A stretch of 64,000 bases of DNA from Amaurobius ferox (taxonomy: Eukaryota > Arthropoda > Arachnida > Araneae > Amaurobiidae), in contig OX578140.1 in assembly GCA_951213105.1 (NCBI GenBank), positions 36,253,256-36,317,255 on the forward strand. Direction: 5' to 3'. How positions within the stretch are numbered: position 1 is the first letter of the stretch; each line of letters begins with the position of its first letter. This document shows, one piece after another, positions 57,160 through 64,000 of this stretch. Under the pieces are notes generated by a model. That model was not told where the DNA came from, ran no database searches, and saw only the letters and a program-made list of their open reading frames with translations. The position numbers and the translations under genes were made by a program.

Positions 57160-58625
57160 TTTGACAATGCCTAAGGTACTAATCATCTACAATTGGAACT
57201 ATCATTTAGTCTAAATCTAATACTTTAGTTTCAGTCTAAATCTAATACATTAGTTTCAGTCTAAATAAGATCAAGTAAAAACAGTCTCTTATCATGCCAA
57301 TATTTGAAATTTCAAAAACTTTCTATATACCTAAGTTAAAGATTTTCGTAAACTATTGTAAACATCTTCAACTGGGACAACCATGCATTCAATATTTAGC
57401 CTATTAGTTTTTTCTGAAGAAGATGAGAAAAAAGTGAGTGTCATATCATTTCATCCAAATTCTCAAGAAGTTAAAGGATACTGTAAACTATTCTAATGCT
57501 CTTAATATAAAACTATTATTTAGTGTGAATATAGCCTACTAGTTTCAATCTGATTACAGTGAATCTCACTTAAGATCAAGCAAAACTAGTCTCCTTTTAT
57601 GCCAATATTTGAATTCTTAAAAAGTTTGCCTATGCCGTTAAAGATCAATATAAGTTAAAGATTTTCGTTAAGGATTGTAGTCATCTCTAAAAAAAAATAT
57701 CATGTAATCTAAATTCAGCCCATTAGTTTTAGCCTGATGAAAATAAAGCAAAAGCCGTTTACTATCATGGTATTCGAATTCTCAAAAACTTACCCTTGTT
57801 TAAGTTAAAGGATTATGTAAACGATTTTGAATAAAATTATCATTTAGTGTGAATCTAGCCTACTAATTTCAGTCTGAATATAGTGAATCATGCTTAGGAG
57901 ACTAGTTTCGCGTGATCTCCTTATCATGCCAATATTCTATTTCTCAAAGTTTGCTCCTACCTAAATTAAAAGATTTGAAAACAATTCTAATGCTATTCAA
58001 ATGGAACTATCTTGTAATCTGATTTTAGCCTATTAGTTTCGGCATGAATGCAGTGAATCGTACTTAAGTAAAATCAGCCTGATTTCATGCCATCGAAAAA
58101 CTTGCTCATGCCTAAGTTAAAGGATTTTGTAAACGACTATAATACTCTTCAAATAAAACTATCTTTTATTTTATATATAGCCTACTAGTTTCATTTTGAA
58201 TACAATGAATCGTATAAAGAAGATCAAGCAAAACTAGTTTCTTATGCCAATATTCCAATTCCCAAACAGTTTACCTATGTCTAAGTTAAAAGATTTTGTA
58301 AACGATCCTAATGCCATTTAAATGGAATTACCATTTAAGCTAAATCTAACCTATTAATGTTAATAAGAATGGAGGGAATCGTTCTTCAAAAAATCAAGTA
58401 AAAGCATTCTCTTTTCATGTCAATATTCGAATTCTGAAAAAGCTCGCCCATGTCTAAGTTAAAAAAATTTCATAAACGATTCAAATGCTCTTCAAATGGA
58501 ACTATCATTTAGTCTAAATATAGCCTATTAGTTTCAGTCTGAATACAGTGAATTGTGCTTAAAAAGATCAAGCAAAAGCATGTCTTTTATCATGCCAATA
58601 TTCGAATTCCTGTAAGTAAATGTTC
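57160..58625 (+). repeat. Diverged tandem array, ~135-185 bp period
   Basis: About nine units, recognisable by AGCCTACTAGTTTCAGTCTG-like starts near 57225, 57400, 57535, 57718, 57855, 58027, 58178, 58346 and 58522, each followed by GTGAATCGTRCTTAA, AGATCAAGCAAAAC, ATGCCAATATTCGAATT and CTAAGTTAAAGGATTTTGTA. Units differ by many substitutions and indels. No coding capacity: an old satellite-like array. Confidence 0.8.
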
Positions 58626-58923
58626 AAAAGAAAATCGGATTCTAAAGGAAAGTTTTTTGAAATGGAAGAGATAGTATATTCAATAAATGATGCAAGCTGA
58701 ATCTTACGAATTCTATTAAAACAATTTTATTAATATTAATGCGGATAAAAGTAGAATAAATAAGCTGTTTTTTAACAACGAATACTATCCTGTGTTTAAA
58801 TGCTTAAGAATTAAGAATGCAAAAATAAAATATATATTCTATGCTCAGCAACATTAATTATACAACTCAGATATTTTTTTTTTCTTATTCGATAACATAT
58901 ATTGTCAGATAAGGAAAATTTAC
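58626..58923. other. AT-rich stretch, nothing recognised
   Basis: No features. Confidence 0.5.
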
Positions 58924-58937
58924 ACTATTAGGGACTC

Positions 58938-59321
58938 GGGCCAACGGCCCTACCGTGCTGAAATCACCGGTTCTCGTTAGATCACCGAAGTCAAGCAGCA
59001 TCGGGCGCGGTTAGTACCTGGGTGGGTGACCACCTGGGAACACCGCGTACTATTGGCACATCTCGGGCGCGGTAGCCCGGTGGTTTGCGCGCTGGATTTG
59101 CACGCTGCCACAACTGCCGCCGTGTTCATGCGGAGTACGATCACGTTAAACATGTGGGTCCGTAAATCCTTCCGAGAGGTCGGTGGTAGGGGAAAGAGGG
59201 TACGGTTCCTGTGGATGCCTCCCCCACTGGGTTTCGGTCCAAATTGGGTGGCACTTCCCGGCCGGCCAAACGGTTACCTTACACCTTTCTGGTAGGTCGG
59301 ACGGTCTGGGTCTCAACAACA
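58938..59321 (+). mobile_element. Full-length 5S-headed composite SINE (best copy)
   Basis: Perfect 14 bp duplications ACTATTAGGGACTC at 58924-58937 and 59322-59335. The head 58940-59057 is a recognisable 5S rRNA sequence (CACCGGTTCTCGTTAGATCA, CCGAAGTCAAGCAGCATCGG, GGGTGGGTGACCACCTGGGA). It is followed by a tRNA-derived stretch GGGCGCGGTAGCCCGGTGGT that goes straight to GCACGCTGCCACAACTGCCG with no B-box, then the ~200 bp body (GGTGGTAGGGGAAAGAGGGT) and a (CAA)n tail. Expected transcription is by RNA polymerase III from the 5S internal promoter. Confidence 0.93.
58940..59057 (+). ncRNA. 5S rRNA-like head of the SINE
   Basis: 118 bases collinear with 5S rRNA from GCCAACGGCC to TATTGGC at the closing stem. 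It is part of a transposed unit, so it is annotated as 5S-derived and not as a ribosomal gene. Confidence 0.85.
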
Positions 59322-59335
59322 ACTATTAGGGACTC

Positions 59336-59460
59336 TGCCCCCTGCTCGCTACACTTCGCGAACACCCGTAACTCGCTCCGCGAGTCGGGAGGCTTCGCTT
59401 CCTAGTCGCTGCGCTTGTAGAGCTCGCTTAGTGAGCTATTTCAAGCCAAACTAAAGTTTA
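59336..59460. repeat. Cluster of short G/C-rich palindromes
   Basis: ACTCGCTCCGCGAGT, GGAGGCTTCGCTTCC and GAGCTCGCTTAGTGAGCT follow each other within 80 bases in an otherwise AT-rich setting. Confidence 0.55.
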
Positions 59461-60080
59461 AATTGGTAAACGGTTTATTTCATCGTGTTATTATATTATT
59501 TCTCTATAAATTTATCAAATTTATTTTTATATGCTATAGATTTTGTACTATGAGACAGAGAAAATCGATGGAAATGCGATACAAAAGAACGTGTTTCACT
59601 TCAGAAGTGCTTAAAAAGTGAAATATATCGTAAACTATATCGAAATTAGAAAAAGGGGCTGCGTCCGTCAAAAATTAAATTCTCTATGTACCTGCCTGCA
59701 AAAATTCTTGGTCTTATTATTAATAATCTATCCAGGACGTGAACTCTCAGCTCAAAAATTGTGTCTTTGACTTTGGCATTAAACATTTCTTAAACTACAA
59801 TATATATCTAAAAACGGTATATTTCAGAATAGTCCCCCAAATCTTTCTCTATAAGTGTACCATATTTTATATTTGAATATTCTATAATTTTTGCAGTACG
59901 AAGCAGAGAAACTTTAAGAACGAGAAAGTTGTCAATCAACGGTGTCGGCTACTTTTTTTTAATATACAGAGATATAGGATGTTTGAGAAAATTGCATAAC
60001 TAAAAATCTCTTGAAATAATGATCATAGCTCCACTGTGCCAATTTAAAAAATATTTTAATTGAGGTAGCCTATCATTTTA
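59461..60080. other. AT-rich stretch, nothing recognised
   Basis: No features apart from weak echoes of other repeats. Confidence 0.45.
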
Positions 60081-60326
60081 TACACAATTTGATCATGTGA
60101 CATCTTTTAGTAACACAATTTGATCATGTAACATCTTTTAGTAACACAATTTGATCATGTAACATCTTTTAGTAACACAATTTGATCATGTAACATCTTT
60201 TAGTAACACAATTTGATCATGGAACATCTTTTAGTTGCACAATTTGATCATGTAACATCGTTTAGTTACAAAATTTGATCGTGTAACATCGTTTAGTTAC
60301 AAAATTTGATCGTGTAACATCTTTAT
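60081..60326 (+). repeat. 31 bp minisatellite, ~8 units
   Basis: Unit ACACAATTTGATCATGTAAC followed by ATCTTTTAGTA. The first five are nearly identical; the last three share GTTTAGTTACAAAATTTGAT variants, indicating directional divergence. A single related phrase (TTGATTATGCGACACCTTTT) lies at 241. Confidence 0.92.
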
Positions 60327-61576
60327 GCAACATTTATACACGGAACCCCTGACACTCCACGCCATTTATATGTTGCTAATAGTCGCCGCTTGTATAGCTC
60401 AAAATTTTTCTCAGAAAATCTCTGCCGTTCAATCAATATTTACATACAAATATTCATAGCAATCAAAAGAAAATTTGAGTTAATATAATTATACATCAAT
60501 TTGATTTAAAATATTCCATAAATAAGTTTTCTCTGAAATTTACAGAGAAACATTTCAATTTTTCTGTTCCCACTTTTTTATTCTCTTAATCTCCATTGCC
60601 TTCTTTTTGCCATTTTTTTTTCTTTTCAAGCAAAAGATTTGAAATTGAGCAACGTCGGTGGTGCATTTGCGGGCATTTTTTTTTCAGTTTTACAAAACAT
60701 TTATTTCACTCAAGAATTTTAGACTCTTCACTTCCATATTTTCTTTCAAATTATTCCATTCATCCACTTTCAATAGCTAATTTCTTTTTCCACATAATAC
60801 CTCCGCGTCGTAAAAATTCGTTTTTCTGAAGACGCTTCTCTCTATTTGGACGCATTCTTGAAAAAAATGTATAATTTTACAAAACTGCGGGTTTTAATAG
60901 TCTCTCGATTAAGAAAGAGAATGTGAAAAAGACGTAAAGAAATGCGGCTCATGTAGTTAACTCATTAGCACTTGAGTATTCTCAAACATTTGAAAAGGAC
61001 TGTCTGTCTGTAAACCTCCTTAAGAAAAATTAGAGGTACAACTCCTTTTGTATTTGAAGTGAGTATATTTAAATATATTAATTAGTCAAATGTGATTTTA
61101 TTTTCAATTTCAACACATTTCAATATTAACTTGCGAATTAGCATATTTTATCAGAATTAGTAAATTGTGTTTCCTTGTTGAAATCAAACACGGGGAGTCT
61201 TTTGTCTGGATGAGATGAACAGTGATGCTTGTACCCTACGACAAGGATTTTAATTTTTAAGCGCTCAACTAGTTATTAGCCATCCATGGACCATGATATT
61301 ACTATATTCTACTCGTCAGCATGGACATATAAATTAAATGACCAGTGTGACAAGATTTTTTAGACGTTTCTACTGGCAACAAGTGAAAAATCTACTAAAA
61401 TCTACCGTCTTCGGAATTCAAATCTACCAAAAATCTACTAATAAAATTGAATCAAATATCTAGTAACGTATTAAGCTTCAAATTTAGTAATTTTTAATTT
61501 ATAGGGAGCAAGGAACAATGCAAATACCCCCTCCCCAATAAAATGGGGAATGTTCAATATGCGAGATTTTATTATT
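60327..61576. other. AT-rich stretch, nothing recognised
   Basis: A TCTACTAAAATCTACC-type run near 61390-61445 resembles 63855-63998. Confidence 0.4.
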
Positions 61577-62490
61577 ACTTTCCTTATATACATAATGTAT
61601 AAGGAAAGTATTGTGACGGGGTCGAAAATTCGAATTCGAGTTTTCGACGGGAGAGCACGTTTCAAGCATACCTGATCACAAATCAAACATTTTTGAAGTG
61701 ATGACTGTGTGTGTGTGTGTGTGTGTGTGTCAGTGAGTCTGTGGAGACGATAACTGACGAACGAATGGACCGATTCGAACAAAATTTGGTACAAAAATCA
61801 CAATCCGTAAACACTGGAAGCCTATTGTTTTTATACGCAATCGAATGTTCAGAACCCCCCTAAATTTTCGAGTGAAATTTTGAAAATTCGCCAAAAAATC
61901 AAAACCGCTAATAAAGTTACGCAAATAGACATTTCTTATGTAATTTTTCCTTAGAAAACGATTGACATAAATTTTAGAACGCTAACATGAACCGTTCTCG
62001 AGATATTGCACATTTTTGAAAAAAATTATCAAAAAGTCATAAAAAAAAATCTATTGAAAAACATGTTCACTTTTCATATGTAATACCATGCGATAAATTG
62101 GGTGACATCATTCTCGTGGATCTAGCTCGTTCCATTCATGAAAAAAGATACTTTGAGTAATACTTTCGTATTTGATCGCCAATAGTCATTTATCTACTGT
62201 AAGAATAACTTATTTCTTCGTCCATAACGCCTGGCGAGATTTTGGGGACGATTTTGGCGGAATGTCGCCAACTTGGCGACTTTTTGAAATGTTGCCCAAA
62301 TAACGAAAATCTCGCCAAATGGATAAAAATAACGTTAAATCAATAAAAATGACGACTAATTGTCGAAAATTCAATATCTTGGAAAGAATATAAATATCTA
62401 CTATAAGAAAACCTATTTTTATACTGTAAAAGTAGTAAATTCATTACATTATATAAGGAAAGTCATGTGTTGCCCACATCAGATTTTTTT
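61577..62490 (+). mobile_element. HH-family non-autonomous element, full length
   Basis: Perfect 12 bp-stem hairpin at 61577-61609, (GT)n tract 61706-61730, blocks GAACGAATGGACCGATTCGA and CATGAACCGTTCTCGAGATA, TTGGCGA module 62230-62350, and right end AAGTCATGTGTTGCCCACAT plus T run. Good reference copy for the family. Confidence 0.78.
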
Positions 62491-63854
62491 AATTCCCAGA
62501 GCAGTTATATTCTAGCGGGACAAAAAGCCACCTGATTAGTTTAATGCGTGTCAGAATACTACTTTCTGTTATCTACGTTTCTAGCGTTTTGCTTATATTT
62601 TTCATACTTTAAACGTTACTAAAAGAAAATAAGCGAATTATTATCAAATTTAATCAAGGAATCTGGCATATATTACTAATATTCAATGTCGAATCTGGAT
62701 ACCGCAATTTTTCTCTCTCTTATTTGATTAAAATGATCAGGCAAGCCATTATTTACCTTAAGTACAGCCTTCGAATTTTAACTATCGTTCCCAAAAAGTT
62801 TTACACTTCTTAAGGACAACAAATTATCCCCCAAACCGTATCCTTTATCCCCCTATCTTTGCTACTCTGCCCGAAGTCGTCCGACTAATCCGCAGCAATT
62901 GGATGGCAGATAATTGCTTAGTGACTGCGCTGTTTTTTTTATACCGAGGAAGAATGCTCTTTTTTGTTTTTGAAACTGGTTGATACATTTAATCAATTTT
63001 TTTATGCCGTTACTAGCAAAATATTTTTATTTTCCGAGTAATAAGCATTTTGAGCAATTGTTTATACCAATTTTTAGAGTTTGATAATTGACAAAAAGAA
63101 ATTCTATTAACAAGCTCTTTGTTGTCCCGCCTCCCTCCCCAGTCTGTCCTTGGCCATTTAAATTTTTTTCCGATACCGTCTTTTAGCTGTCCTTAGTGTT
63201 AGATTTTGTCTTCAGATTTCCCTAATTTTTATTCACAATTTTATTTCACAAGTATTTCTCTAATTTTAATTTACACCCGAATGAACAGTGATAACATACT
63301 TAGCCTGTTTAATGCGTATATTTTGGATAACATATTGGTCTATGAGGAATAATTCTTTTAATTACATACCTATATAAATAAGATTATCATTATTTATTAT
63401 CATGTATGATATAAAATGACATGATTTGTGATCATAGGTTGGCCAATGTCCTCGAATGATGAATTTTTTCAAGGAATTTTTTCGTTGATTTGCCATTAAA
63501 TCAAGGTTTCAAAATAAATGTGTTGGCGGAGTCAGAATGTCGAAATTATTTTTCGTACAAATAAATTGTAATATAAATTAATGAACTCAAGAACTATACA
63601 TATTTAAAACATCATCTTTTTCACCTTTATTCTTGAGTTGCCCATAAAGGAGAACGAACACTTTCGAAAGGCGGCGGCTCCTCCCCCCACCCCGAATGTT
63701 TTTTGTTTTGTTTTTTAAGACAAAACAGGCAAAATCTAGTGCTGTTAGATTTATACAATTTGAACAATTAGAACAATTTGATAACACAGATTCAAACCTT
63801 GAAGTCCGTTAACGTCAGCAAAAGACGATACAATAAATTTTTCTTCGAAGTCAA
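62491..63854. other. AT-rich stretch, nothing recognised
   Basis: Mostly unique sequence. AATTTGAACAATTAGAACAA (63757) is locally repetitive. No gene. Confidence 0.4.
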
Positions 63855-63998
63855 GCTTTTCAAAAAATCTACTAAAAATTCTACGGAAAAAAATTATTTC
63901 TACCAAAATTCTACTGAAAAACGAAATCTACTTAATTTTCTACTAGACCTTAAAATTTCGCCCAGAATCTAATGAAAAGGTAAAAATCTACCGAACCT
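63855..63998 (+). repeat. Degenerate ATTCTAC-type short repeats
   Basis: AAATCTACTAAAAATTCTAC and similar phrases recur about every 20 bases to the window end, as also at 61385-61445. They give a lysine/serine/threonine-rich frame with no meaning. Confidence 0.5.
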
Positions 63999-64000
63999 GG

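Noticed and set aside
58940..59057. Genuine 5S rRNA gene
   Set aside because: The 5S sequence is diverged, joined to a SINE body and lies inside target-site duplications; the same arrangement recurs at 10.9 kb and 46.4 kb.
60081..60326. CRISPR-like array
   Set aside because: The 31 bp units are contiguous with no unique spacers and lie in a eukaryotic genome; it is a minisatellite.

Overview
The window looks like repeat-dominated intergenic or intronic DNA from an AT-rich animal genome, most likely an arthropod and probably a spider. The arthropod call rests on the mix of Tc1-like, mariner, hAT-like and Jockey-clade elements. The spider call is inference: from memory the common SINE body here resembles one abundant in orb-weaver assemblies, and no search was run. 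There is no bacterial operon, no CRISPR array and no convincing complete host gene. The only part I would call host protein-coding is one exon at 29797-30029 (+), encoding most of a fibronectin type III domain between a good 3' and a good 5' splice site.

Layout. 0-4.2 kb: an LTR-like fragment cut by the window edge, a pair of direct repeats, and dispersed repeats. 4.2-16.3 kb: a Tc1-like fragment, several copies of a ~0.9 kb hairpin-ended family (called HH family below), a 5S-headed SINE, a 1.4 kb Tc1-like element with a decayed transposase, a small hAT-like element and a MITE. 16.9-24.3 kb: three head-to-tail copies of a 2.3-2.6 kb unit, followed by a 300 bp tandem duplication. 26.2-29.0 kb: a triple nest in which a SINE sits in a Tc1-like element that itself sits in the terminal hairpin of an HH copy. 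29.5-31.5 kb: a foldback hairpin, the FN3 exon and another HH copy. 34.7-39.0 kb: a second triple nest, a dispersed repeat holding a Tc1-like element holding a 5'-truncated Jockey-clade retrotransposon whose reverse-transcriptase frame is still open. 39.9-47.2 kb: HH copies, a dead mariner, SINEs, an LTR-like fragment and a hAT-type MITE. 49-64 kb: further HH copies, a diverged ~165 bp array, a 31 bp minisatellite and one full-length 5S SINE.

The most interesting systems are two non-autonomous families. (1) A composite SINE carries a complete 5S rRNA-like head fused to a tRNA-derived SINE. In all three 5S-headed copies the tRNA B-box segment is deleted, whereas 5S-less copies keep it; target-site duplications of 14-15 bp bracket the composite, so it moves as one unit and looks like a promoter swap. 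(2) The HH family has a hairpin at each end, a central (GT)n tract, a T-rich insertion site and no visible duplication, which resembles Helentron-type non-autonomous elements. It shares a ~20 bp-periodic TTTGGCGA-rich module with the unrelated 2.3-2.6 kb tandem unit.

All family assignments come from reading motifs by eye. Boundaries given to the base rest on matched terminal repeats or duplications; other boundaries are approximate.
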